Part shown: positions 1 through 6,833 of the stretch, one piece after another
Layout: the number at the start of each line of letters is the position of its first letter
Numbering within the stretch: the stretch's first letter is position 1
Origin: Candidatus Phyllobacterium onerii
GTDB lineage: Bacteria > Pseudomonadota > Alphaproteobacteria > Rhizobiales > Rhizobiaceae
Assembly: GCF_028331445.1 (NCBI RefSeq)
Contig: NZ_JAQMHX010000001.1
Coordinates: 372,001 to 436,000, forward strand
Direction of reading: 5' to 3'
Length of the DNA stretch: 64,000 bases
Notes under the pieces: generated by a model
What the model was told of the DNA's origin: nothing
What the model saw: only the letters and a program-made list of their open reading frames with translations
Database searches by the model: none
Position numbers and translations under genes: made by a program

Positions 1-620
1 TTCTGCGGGTGACGTTGGCTCCGCCCCTCGCGACACACCTCCTCATGCCGGATTTCGCCGATTTCGCCCGTCTGCATCCGGACATCGAGATGGAAATCTT
101 GTCGTCTGGCGATCTGGCAAATCTGACCAACCGGGAGGCTGACGTGGCGATCCGCGTCGTCTACGACCGCAAAACCCTGCCGCTCAACCTTCACGGCCTG
201 AAGGGACCGGAGCTGTTCGGCGGCGTCTACATGTCCCGCGACCGACTAGCCGCATGGCGTGCGGGCGCGCCTGATCCCATCCGGTGGATCGTCATAAGCA
301 TTCATGGAATTCCGGATTGGGCCAGCGAGGGTGAGGTTCGCACCACGGGGGTTCCATTCAGGACCACGGACGCCGGGGCGCAGATCGTTGCTGTACGGCA
401 AGGGCTCGGGATCACGACACTGCCGTGCTTCGTCGGAGATGCCGACCCCCTACTCGTGAGGGTGCCGGGCACCGAGCTGCACATGTACGGAACGCTCTGG
501 CTTCTCACACAGGGGGAGACACGCAAGACGAAGCGCGTGCGGCTCTTTACGGAGTTCGTATCCCGCAGGCTCGTCGCGTATGCTCCGCTTCTCGCGGGGC
601 TGTCCATATCGCGCGACTGA
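1..620 (+). CDS. LysR-type regulator, C-terminal part (cut by the window edge)
   Basis: The frame is open from the left edge and ends at TGA 618-620, so only about 206 residues of effector-binding domain are visible; the N-terminal helix-turn-helix lies outside the window. The visible start (LRVTLAPPLATHLLMP) matches the first strand of the LysR substrate domain, followed by the usual segments FARLHPDIEMEIL, ADVAIRVVYD and a late VRQGLGITTLPCFVGD stretch, all standard for this fold. Family knowledge: LysR proteins are cytoplasmic DNA-binding regulators that usually control a divergent neighbour, which would lie left of this window. The gene converges on the unknown minus-strand gene at 627 with a 6-bp gap. 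The family call is firm; the target and ligand are unknown. Confidence 0.85.
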   Translation, partial: LRVTLAPPLATHLLMPDFADFARLHPDIEMEILSSGDLANLTNREADVAIRVVYDRKTLPLNLHGLKGPELFGGVYMSRDRLAAWRAGAPDPIRWIVISIHGIPDWASEGEVRTTGVPFRTTDAGAQIVAVRQGLGITTLPCFVGDADPLLVRVPGTELHMYGTLWLLTQGETRKTKRVRLFTEFVSRRLVAYAPLLAGLSISRD

Positions 621-626
621 CGCCGC

Positions 627-1310
627 TCAGCGCATAGGACCACGCAGCATGTGATCCGCCAGGCTGTAGCAGTGGCTCGCCTGATAGGCGTTCCGGCCCC
701 GGTTCATGTGCGTCAGGTTGAACGCCCGGATCGCCTGCAACGCACGGGGCGCCGCGAGGAATTTGCCGATCGAGGAGTGACCGCGGACCTTGATGCCGAA
801 AATATCCTCGCCGCGGGGGAAGAAATAGCTGACGTCTTCCGGCGTCATGACACAGCGCTCGAGGAACGCTTCGTCCACCCGGCCCTGATCGAGTGAATGG
901 TCGGTGGTGAAATCGGAAAGGTGCACCAGGAATAGCGCGCGGATGTCCCCGTCGTCGGCATAGAGCGAGAAGAGCTCCATCCAGCTCGCATTGACGCGAA
1001 CGAGCGCCTTGCCCGGAGTCGACGGCAGACAGGAAACCGACCAGTAATACCGCTCGGTCCGGCGCGGGATCGGGATGCAGTCGCGGCCGTAGCGCCCGAG
1101 AATCTCCAGGACCTCTTGCGCCTGCGGTCGGGTTAGCAGCTTCTCAAATCGCGCAACGTATCTGAGACGCAGTTCCAGGGACTCCGAGCGCTCGTCGGCA
1201 TCGCGCAGGATCGTCTTGCCGTGCATCCAATCGCGCTGCTGCTGGAGATCCAGGAATCGCCGCAGACCAGTGGTGTTTGGGCGGCGAGTCGTGCTCGCTT
1301 CGGATATCAT
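627..1310 (-). CDS. Hypothetical protein of unknown function
   Basis: I do not recognise this 227-residue protein. It is soluble in appearance, with no signal peptide or membrane segment, an Arg-rich N-terminus (TTRRPNTTGLRRFLDLQQQRDW) and a mid section rich in aromatic residues (RYYWSVSC, ASWMELFSLYADDGD, DVSYFFPRGEDIFG). The start ATG has no convincing ribosome site and lies 3 bp from a sequence resembling an IS21-family terminus (1314-1364), so the original 5' end may have been lost and the first residues may be chimeric. It converges on the LysR fragment. Coding looks real because codon use resembles the neighbours and the frame is long. No function is proposed. Confidence 0.55.
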   Translation of the reverse strand: MISEASTTRRPNTTGLRRFLDLQQQRDWMHGKTILRDADERSESLELRLRYVARFEKLLTRPQAQEVLEILGRYGRDCIPIPRRTERYYWSVSCLPSTPGKALVRVNASWMELFSLYADDGDIRALFLVHLSDFTTDHSLDQGRVDEAFLERCVMTPEDVSYFFPRGEDIFGIKVRGHSSIGKFLAAPRALQAIRAFNLTHMNRGRNAYQASHCYSLADHMLRGPMR

Positions 1311-1313
1311 GTC

Positions 1314-1366
1314 TGTTGATTACCCACCGAGAACTGCCCCGGCATTTCCGCCGAGAATTGACCCGC
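1314..1366. mobile_element. Remnant terminus resembling an IS21-family element
   Basis: The stretch begins TGTTGATTACCC and carries two copies of a CCGAGAANTG motif (CCGAGAACTGCCCC at 1327-1340 and CCGAGAATTGACCC at 1351-1364). Multiple terminal repeats of this type are characteristic of IS21-family ends. No istA or istB coding sequence follows, so only one end seems to be left. The remaining sequence up to 1558 shows nothing recognisable apart from the ribosome site of the next gene. Confidence 0.45.
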
Positions 1367-1558
1367 CTTTATGTATGTTCCGGTCTGGGGTGGTGGTCAA
1401 GCTCCTGTTTCTGTCCAAATGCGCGTTGGGCGGCGGGCGGCCCCTGGACCGGCGAGAAAGCGTGTTGGGCTGCCGTCCTCCATGGCGCGGCGGGATGGCG
1501 GCGCTGCTGGCACAGGTGTATGATGGTTGTTTGATATTTCGAGATCAGGGAGGACAGC

Positions 1559-2191
1559 ATGACTTCTTGGGAGATCAAGGGACGCGAACTCGTCAATTGC
1601 ACCTGCGAGTATGGCTGCAACTGTCAATTCAATGCACTGCCCGACAAGGGCCATTGCCATGCCGTTGCGGGCATCCAGATCGATGAAGGTCACCATGGCG
1701 AGACGGTTCTCGACGGCCTGCGGCTTGCTGCAATCTTCAAGTGGCCCGGCGCCATCCACGAAGGCAACGGCGAAGCCATCGCTTTCGTCGATGAGCGCGC
1801 AACCGACCGGCAGCGGGAAGCGCTGCTGCGCATCATGACTGGCCAGGACACCGACCCGTTCGCGACGATGTTCGCCGTCTACGCCTCAACCGTGACAAAA
1901 ATGAATGATCCGGTTTTCACGAAGATCGACCTCGAACTCGACATCGACGGCCGCAGGGGCCGCATTTTCGTCAAGGACTACATCGAAACGGCAGGCGAAC
2001 CGATCCGCAACAAGGTGACCGGCGCCGACTCGCGCGCTCAGATCGTGTTGCCGAACGGCTTCGAATATGCGGTCGCCGAGATTGGTAGCGCTTCGAGCAG
2101 CACCACCGGGCCGGTTCAGGTGGCCATGAAGGACAGCTACGGCCAGTTCGCGCGGTTGCATCTCAACAATCAAGGGGTCGTGCGAGCCTGA
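1559..2191 (+). CDS. DUF1326 domain-containing protein
   Basis: This 210-residue protein has the DUF1326 signature: a short N-terminal strand followed by the Cys-rich motif NCTCEYGCNCQFNALPDKGH at about residues 15-34, then an AVAGIQIDEGHHG segment and a C-terminal beta-rich half. A good ribosome site (GGAGG) lies just before ATG 1559. The biochemical role of the family is unknown. The clustered cysteines (CTC, CNC) suggest metal or thiol chemistry, which is inference. It lies 8 bp upstream of the DUF2182 membrane protein, a pairing known from many proteobacteria, and both are probably co-transcribed. The family assignment is secure. Confidence 0.88.
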   Translation: MTSWEIKGRELVNCTCEYGCNCQFNALPDKGHCHAVAGIQIDEGHHGETVLDGLRLAAIFKWPGAIHEGNGEAIAFVDERATDRQREALLRIMTGQDTDPFATMFAVYASTVTKMNDPVFTKIDLELDIDGRRGRIFVKDYIETAGEPIRNKVTGADSRAQIVLPNGFEYAVAEIGSASSSTTGPVQVAMKDSYGQFARLHLNNQGVVRA

Positions 2192-2199
2192 CGCGCCGC

Positions 2200-3060
2200 A
2201 TGGACAGCGCGTCGCCCCTCGAACGCCTGCTCAGACGCGATCGGCTCATCACGATCGCGGGTCTGGTGATACTGTGCCTGCTGGCCTGGCTTTATATAGT
2301 CGCGGGTGCAGGGCTCGACATGAATGCGTGGGAGATGTCGAGGCTCGCATTGTTCCCACACTTGCAAACCGGCGACACGACCTCCGACATGCCGGGCATG
2401 GATATGAGCGGGATGGCCATGGAGGCGGAACCTCGGATCTGGGGGATGCCAATCTGGACGCTGATGATCGCCATGTGGTGGATCATGATGGTCGCCATGA
2501 TGTCGCCGAGCGCCGCGCCGACTGTCCTGCTCTATGCGCGCGTGCACCGTCAGGCGCTCACGCAGGGTCAGATCCAGGACAAGCTGGCGCCCACCGGCGT
2601 ATTTATGGCGGGCTACCTCCTGGTCTGGCTGGGATTCTCCATTGTGGCAGCCGGCCTGCACTGGCTGCTCGAACGCGAGGCATTCGTCTCAACGACGATG
2701 AGTTCGCAGAGCCGCTGGCTTTCGGGTATCGTCCTAATCGCCGCGGGCCTGTATCAATTGTCGCCGCTCAAGAGCGCCTGCCTGTCGCATTGCCGGGCGC
2801 CGACGGCATTCCTTTCCAGCCACTGGCGTCCCCACGCGCTTGGCGCGCTGCGTTTGGGCGTACTGCACGGGGCCTTTTGTGTCGGATGCTGCTGGATGCT
2901 GATGGCGCTGTTGTTCGTTGGTGGGGTGATGAATTTGGTGTGGATCGCCGCGCTTGCCGTTCTGGTGCTGGTTGAAAAGGTGTTTCCTGCCGGCCAATGG
3001 GTTGGTCGCGCCGCCGGAATCGCCTTGATCGCCTGGGGCAGCGCGACGCTTATCATCTGA
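2200..3060 (+). CDS. DUF2182 integral membrane protein (predicted metal-binding)
   Basis: The protein has 286 residues with about six to seven membrane segments (roughly 14-36, 84-105, 122-148, 165-185, 208-235 and 240-280). Family hallmarks are visible: MMVAMMSPSAAPTVLLYARV, YQLSPLKSACLSHCRAP and LGVLHGAFCVGCCWMLMAL. The loop after the first helix contains a Met-rich stretch, MPGMDMSGMAME (about residues 64-75), like copper(I)-binding segments of periplasmic copper proteins. COG5486 members are called predicted metal-binding membrane proteins, but their function is unproven. Together with DUF1326 it forms a two-gene unit. A copper or related metal role is inferred from Met, Cys and His content only. 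Confidence 0.85.
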   Translation: MDSASPLERLLRRDRLITIAGLVILCLLAWLYIVAGAGLDMNAWEMSRLALFPHLQTGDTTSDMPGMDMSGMAMEAEPRIWGMPIWTLMIAMWWIMMVAMMSPSAAPTVLLYARVHRQALTQGQIQDKLAPTGVFMAGYLLVWLGFSIVAAGLHWLLEREAFVSTTMSSQSRWLSGIVLIAAGLYQLSPLKSACLSHCRAPTAFLSSHWRPHALGALRLGVLHGAFCVGCCWMLMALLFVGGVMNLVWIAALAVLVLVEKVFPAGQWVGRAAGIALIAWGSATLII

Positions 3061-3076
3061 TGACCGGGCAACATCC

Positions 3077-3093
3077 TGCCGCAACCGTATTAC
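3077..3093. repeat. 17-bp direct repeat, left copy (right copy 3604-3620)
   Basis: TGCCGCAACCGTATTAC occurs at 3077-3093 and again in the same orientation at 3604-3620. The copies bracket the NTF2-like gene at 3114-3506, and the right copy overlaps the stop codon of the 33-residue ORF at 3617. The origin is unknown; insertion or duplication by short homology is possible. Confidence 0.7.
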
Positions 3094-3113
3094 AAGGTTC
3101 TAGTGGCGCTGGA

Positions 3114-3506
3114 TCACTTTAAAAGTGTCTCGCTGTGGGCGTGACACTCCCATCCATTCGACCCGCGTATCCAGACAGAACTATCGGCTGCTCTCATATC
3201 TTGCGACTTGCCGTCCATCTTGACGCTCTGCCGAACTGTATATGCAATGAGCGCAATATCCGGGGAGGGTGTGGATACTTCGACATCTTCGAAGACATAG
3301 GATTCGAGGCTCCATTTTCCTTCCTCGGTCATCTTCCCCATTTTCTCTTTCTCGATACGCATAACGCCCTGTGTGCCGGTAACGAGGGCAGTCTTTCCCG
3401 AGAGTTCCGAAGTGCGGCGGCCGTCTTTCGCCTTCATCGCGTCCCAATAGGATTTCTCGAGGGCCACGATTTCGTCCTTCGTTGGCATGGCATGAGCGTT
3501 CATCAC
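3114..3506 (-). CDS. NTF2-like (SnoaL/DUF4440-type) protein
   Basis: The protein has 130 residues and no signal peptide. The N-terminal helix (DEIVALEKSYWDAMKAKD) and the strand order ending in SVWIRGSNGWECHAHSETLL are typical of the cone-shaped NTF2/SnoaL fold with a DUF4440-like layout. Such small proteins often bind hydrophobic ligands or act as stress-related accessory proteins, and no substrate can be assigned. Translation is well supported by TAGGAGGAAGTG directly before ATG 3506. A perfect 12-bp palindrome TACAATATTGTA (3514-3525) sits immediately upstream of the ribosome site and might be an operator. The gene is flanked by 17-bp direct repeats, which may mean it was acquired. Confidence 0.75.
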   Translation of the reverse strand: MMNAHAMPTKDEIVALEKSYWDAMKAKDGRRTSELSGKTALVTGTQGVMRIEKEKMGKMTEEGKWSLESYVFEDVEVSTPSPDIALIAYTVRQSVKMDGKSQDMRAADSSVWIRGSNGWECHAHSETLLK

Positions 3507-3513
3507 TTCCTCC

Positions 3514-3525
3514 TACAATATTGTA
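3514..3525. promoter_or_regulatory. Perfect 12-bp palindrome upstream of the NTF2-like gene
   Basis: TACAATATTGTA is self-complementary and lies 3 bp upstream of the Shine-Dalgarno sequence of the minus-strand gene starting at 3506. Its AT-rich symmetric form fits a regulator-binding site or part of a -10 region. No regulator is assigned. Confidence 0.3.
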
Positions 3526-3616
3526 TTACCGCAAAACGCTCTACATTCGCCTCAAGTTCCAGCAAGGCCGCGCAACGATCCCCTGCAGGTAGCCGGTTTG
3601 ACGTGCCGCAACCGTA

Positions 3617-3718
3617 TTACGAGGGTAGAAAGGAAAAACTCGCCGAGAGAAGCACAACAAGGATGATTGCAAACACAACTATTTCAAGAAGCCAGGATCT
3701 ATTGTCGTTCATTATCAT
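3617..3718 (-). CDS. Putative 33-residue single-span membrane protein
   Basis: The ORF reads MIMNDNRSWLLEIVVFAIIL followed by VVLLSASFSFLPS and a TAA stop. It has one strongly hydrophobic segment (about residues 10-29) after a short polar N-terminus, a plan seen in many bacterial small membrane proteins. The ribosome site is weak and translation is not certain; the second ATG (3712) could be the start. Its stop codon lies inside the right copy of the 17-bp repeat. Apart from this ORF and the repeat, the 420-bp gap 3507-3926 shows nothing recognisable. Confidence 0.3.
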   Translation of the reverse strand: MIMNDNRSWLLEIVVFAIILVVLLSASFSFLPS

Positions 3719-3926
3719 TTCTCGAGCGGCGCTTCACTGCACGGCCCACTGCTGAAAACAGTATAGTCTATCTTCTCGCGTTCCAGCGCACCTTAATTCT
3801 GGCTTGTCATTGAAGCCGGTTCATGGTTCCAAACATAGAAAGCGATGCACGCTTCTGTTCATTTCCCATTCATGTTGACGACTTATTTTTTAAGGCACGG
3901 GGCATGTTGAAAAGGAGGTATCTTGC

Positions 3927-4247
3927 ATGTCACTCAAATCAGGACTTTCTGCACTTGTTTTAATCGGTGGATTGTTCTCGTTCGGTGCGCCAGCCATGGC
4001 GGCTCCGATCACACCCGCGACCGGGTCGCCGGAAGTATCGACTCCGGTCGAGCAGGTGGGTTGGCGTTGTGGTCGCGGATGGCACGTGAACCGGTGGGGA
4101 CGCTGTGTTCCCAACCGAAGAGTTGCGCGGTGCGGCCCCGGTTGGCATGTCAACCGCTACGGAAATTGTGTGCGGAATCGTCCGGTATACCGGGCATGTC
4201 CACGCGGATTTCACTTAACGCCACGCGGATTCTGCGTACCCAACTAA
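3927..4247 (+). CDS. Secreted GCG_CRPN-type Cys-pair repeat protein
   Basis: This is a 106-residue exported protein. Residues 1-26 form a signal peptide (SALVLIGGLFSFGAPAMA, then A). The mature part has three copies of a Cys-pair motif of 14-15 residues: RCGRGWHVNRWGRCVPN, RCGPGWHVNRYGNCVRN and ACPRGFHLTPRGFCVPN. This matches the small family NCBI calls GCG_CRPN prefix-to-repeats proteins, common in Rhizobiales and of unknown function. The paired cysteines probably form disulfides in the periplasm. Translation is strongly supported by a full AAGGAGGT ribosome site. It stands alone with its own upstream region. Confidence 0.75.
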   Translation: MSLKSGLSALVLIGGLFSFGAPAMAAPITPATGSPEVSTPVEQVGWRCGRGWHVNRWGRCVPNRRVARCGPGWHVNRYGNCVRNRPVYRACPRGFHLTPRGFCVPN

Positions 4248-4365
4248 CAACATATCTGCAGCCGGCGTCCTGATGAAGGGCGCCGGCGTTCGCCAGCGAT
4301 CATAGAATTTCGGGGAACCATATTGTCGTTGATCGGTTCATCTTTTACAGTGAAAGGATGGCGCA

Positions 4366-4686
4366 ATGGACAACAAACCTTCAGAATCCCCGGTCCGTGA
4401 AACAACGAATGAAGCGCGCCAGGGGCCACTCGGACGGCCAGTACTAAACGTGCTGATCGTAGCGCTCCTCCTCGCGCTTGTCGCATGGGGCGCGGCTGAA
4501 TTGTATGGCGAGCGCGTCGACAACGCGGCAGGAGTTGGAAGCAACGGCAGCGCAGAGCAGAGCGCACCCCCGGCAGCGTCTTCGACAGATCAGCCTGTAA
4601 CGAACACTCCGGTCGACCCCAACCCCACGCCTCAAACGGGCTCCGGGGGAGATACTCAAACGAAAAACCCGGCCCCGGCGAATTAG
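4366..4686 (+). CDS. Hypothetical membrane-anchored protein with Pro/Thr-rich tail
   Basis: The protein has 106 residues. A polar N-terminus (1-23) is followed by one membrane helix (about 27-46, VLNVLIVALLLALVAWGAAE) and a low-complexity tail rich in Pro, Thr, Ser, Asn and Gly. The likely topology is cytoplasmic N-terminus with a disordered periplasmic tail. A ribosome site (GAAAGGA) precedes ATG 4366. No family was recognised. The neighbours on both sides are unrelated accessory genes, so the context gives no function. Confidence 0.6.
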   Translation: MDNKPSESPVRETTNEARQGPLGRPVLNVLIVALLLALVAWGAAELYGERVDNAAGVGSNGSAEQSAPPAASSTDQPVTNTPVDPNPTPQTGSGGDTQTKNPAPAN

Positions 4687-4754
4687 TCCAGGTACGATTG
4701 TTGACCGACTGTCGGCGAGACGAAACGATCGCTTCGCTTATGAAGGAATGATCG

Positions 4755-5135
4755 ATGACGAAGGATATAACCGAGATTGCCCGCGCCAGCTATGAAGCCT
4801 ACGTCGCAAAGGACCGTGCGGCGATAGAGGCGCTGATTGCCGAGGACTTTCACTTCACCAGTCCACTCGACAACCGGATTGACCGCGCCACCTATTTCGC
4901 GCGTTGCTGGCCGAATAGCGAGATGGTCGAGGGTTTCGAGTTCATTCACCTCGTGCCCTACGCTGACAAGGTCTTTGTTACCTATGAAGGAAGCAACACC
5001 GACGGCCATCGGTTTCGCAACACGGAGATCCTGGTGGTGCGCGATGGCCAAATCACCGATGCGGAAGTCTATTTCGGCTGGTCAATTCCGCACGAGGCAA
5101 AGCATGGCGAATTCATTCGCAGCGAGCAGGCGTGA
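4755..5135 (+). CDS. SnoaL-like (NTF2 fold) protein
   Basis: This 126-residue protein has the classic SnoaL pattern: helix IARASYEAYVAKDRAAIEAL, then the FHFTSPLDNRIDRATYFARCW loop and a curved sheet ending with FRNTEILVVRDGQITDAEVYFG. Related proteins include ketosteroid-isomerase-like enzymes and many uncharacterised accessory proteins. A ribosome site (GAAGGA) precedes the ATG. Substrate and pathway cannot be inferred. It is the second NTF2-fold protein within 2 kb, but the two share little sequence. Confidence 0.8.
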   Translation: MTKDITEIARASYEAYVAKDRAAIEALIAEDFHFTSPLDNRIDRATYFARCWPNSEMVEGFEFIHLVPYADKVFVTYEGSNTDGHRFRNTEILVVRDGQITDAEVYFGWSIPHEAKHGEFIRSEQA

Positions 5136-5150
5136 ACAGAAATCTGCCGG

Positions 5151-5243
5151 TCAATGCAACAACCAGCCGAAACCTACCGCAAGTGCAACGCCGATAAGGA
5201 ACACGGGGCCATAGACATGATATGACCAGTCATTGTGGCGCAT
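5151..5243 (-). CDS. Putative 30-residue membrane protein, overlapping the zinc-ribbon gene
   Basis: The ORF reads MRHNDWSYHVYGPVFLIGVA followed by LAVGFGWLLH and TGA. The first dozen residues are polar and aromatic, then one hydrophobic helix follows. Its ATG (5241-5243) lies 14 bases inside the 3' end of the zinc-ribbon gene (stop 5230-5232), and GGAAG lies upstream, so translational coupling is likely. The amphipathic-then-hydrophobic plan and clean overlap make it look like a real small protein, but no homology evidence is available here. Confidence 0.45.
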   Translation of the reverse strand: MRHNDWSYHVYGPVFLIGVALAVGFGWLLH

Positions 5244-5463
5244 CTCTTGCCGCTTCCCCCATGATTGGTGCGTCACGCATTCCGAACCCTTCATTTTGAC
5301 CGCCATCGGCAATAAAAGAGGCTGCCGTCTGCAGCCAGGTTCCCAGGGTGCTGCCGCACATGCTGCAGTGGATGACCGTTGAGTTTGTTATACCATGGGG
5401 TATGTGGAGATAGATTTCTCCGCAATCAGGGCATGAAAGTTTGAAATTGGGTCTTTGGGGCAT
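5230..5463 (-). CDS. Small zinc-ribbon protein
   Basis: Counting from ATG 5463 the protein has 77 residues, with two CxxC knuckles (CPDC at 11-14 and CSMC at 33-36) spaced as in a zinc ribbon (LSCPDCGEIYLHIPHG...VIHCSMC). I chose 5463 over an in-frame upstream ATG at 5502 because GGTGGGAG sits 7 bases before it. The C-terminal tail is polar and probably disordered. Zinc ribbons of this size usually bind nucleic acid or another protein; the role is unknown. It appears to form a two-gene unit with the 30-residue membrane ORF that overlaps its end. Confidence 0.65.
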   Translation of the reverse strand: MPQRPNFKLSCPDCGEIYLHIPHGITNSTVIHCSMCGSTLGTWLQTAASFIADGGQNEGFGMRDAPIMGEAARDAPQ

Positions 5464-5737
5464 GTCTGTGCTCCCACCTGGCTGGAGCACATGGGCTCTC
5501 AATCGCCGGTATGCCGTTGATTAGTCCAGCGACGCGGCCATTAAAAAACTCATTTCGGGCTCGCGTCAACTCCCTGTCTTGCAGCGGACAGTTGATCGGG
5601 ACCGGAATCGGCTGATAGATGGCGAAACCCCGAAATTGTTTTCGTACCGATTTTTGCTTTGAAAGCCACAGGAGTGGCGATAGTGTCCACACTCTGCTGA
5701 CCAGCAGGGATCCAATCCCGTCAATCGATATGAGATT

Positions 5738-6754
5738 ATGAAGAGTTCGCATAGACGCGTCGTTGTTACCTCGCCTTTCTTCGATGAAGAGGCGCACGCC
5801 TACCTTAAACAGCATGGGTGCGAGGTTGATATCGTCCAATGGCAAAAGGGTGAGGGCGATGGCAGCTTGGCAACGCGGCAATTGGCCAGCCTGCTTGAAG
5901 GCGCATCCGGCTGGATCGTCGGTCAGGCTTATGTCACACGCGAACTGCTGACCGCTCTGCCGGATCTACAGGTTCTGGCGCGGCGCGGGGTGGGTTATGA
6001 CCGGGTCGATGTCAATGCTGTCAGAGACCTCGGCCGTGTCCTCACCATCGGCGCGGGCGGTAACGATGCTTCGGTCGCCGACCACACCATCGGCTTGATG
6101 CTTGCCGTCGCCCGTCGCCTGCGTGAATCGCAAAACCGCATGCTGGCGGGCAACTGGTCCATTCTGACAAGCTCCGACCTTTCCGGGAAAACCGTCGGCA
6201 TCATCGGGCTTGGCCGTATAGGCAAGAGCCTGGTGCAACGCTTGAAGGGTTTTGAAACGCGCATTCTTGTCTGCCACCCCCGTCCCGACCGGGAATATGG
6301 CGAAGGCAACGGCATCACCTATGTCGATATGCAGACGCTCCTCCGGCAGAGCGATGTCGTCAGTGTGCACGCTCCCTTGTCCCCGGAAACGCGGTTCCTC
6401 ATCGATAGTGCCGCGCTTGCGCTCATGAAGCCTACCGCCATTTTGATCAACACCGCGCGTGGCGGGCTTGTCGATGACCGGGACCTTCTGGCTGCATTGA
6501 AGGGTGGCCGGATCGCCGGGGCAGGGCTGGATGTCTATGTCAGTGAAGGCGATCCCGCCTTCAAGCCGGTTTCGGACGAACTTGTCGCACTGGCCAATGT
6601 GATCGCCACGCCGCATTCCGCCGGCTCGTCGGTGGAGGCTCTCGCCCGAACCAACATGATTGCGGCAAAAACCGTCATTTCAGTCTTCGACGGCGAAAAG
6701 CTGCCTGAAGCATGTGTCATCGCCGATGGACGGAAACCCGCAGCAGCAGGGTGA
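5738..6754 (+). CDS. D-isomer-specific 2-hydroxyacid dehydrogenase
   Basis: This 338-residue protein has the two-domain fold of NAD-dependent D-2-hydroxyacid dehydrogenases. The Rossmann motif GLGRIG is at 157-162, and the catalytic triad is visible as Arg241 (INTARGGLVD), Glu270 (DVYVSEGDPAF) and His293 (ATPHSAGS). It reduces a 2-oxoacid or oxidises a D-2-hydroxyacid; phosphoglycerate-, glyoxylate- and D-lactate-dehydrogenase-like enzymes share this plan, so the substrate is open. It is followed closely by the ROK regulator and lies beside the amino-sugar/ABC operon, so it may process a product of that pathway. The ribosome site before ATG 5738 is weak. Confidence 0.88.
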   Translation: MKSSHRRVVVTSPFFDEEAHAYLKQHGCEVDIVQWQKGEGDGSLATRQLASLLEGASGWIVGQAYVTRELLTALPDLQVLARRGVGYDRVDVNAVRDLGRVLTIGAGGNDASVADHTIGLMLAVARRLRESQNRMLAGNWSILTSSDLSGKTVGIIGLGRIGKSLVQRLKGFETRILVCHPRPDREYGEGNGITYVDMQTLLRQSDVVSVHAPLSPETRFLIDSAALALMKPTAILINTARGGLVDDRDLLAALKGGRIAGAGLDVYVSEGDPAFKPVSDELVALANVIATPHSAGSSVEALARTNMIAAKTVISVFDGEKLPEACVIADGRKPAAAG

Positions 6755-6833
6755 CGTTTCGAAGGCGACGTTCGTCGACGGGCGGGACTTCTGTATCGAA
6801 GACATATATTGTAAACTGCCTTACCGAACATCC

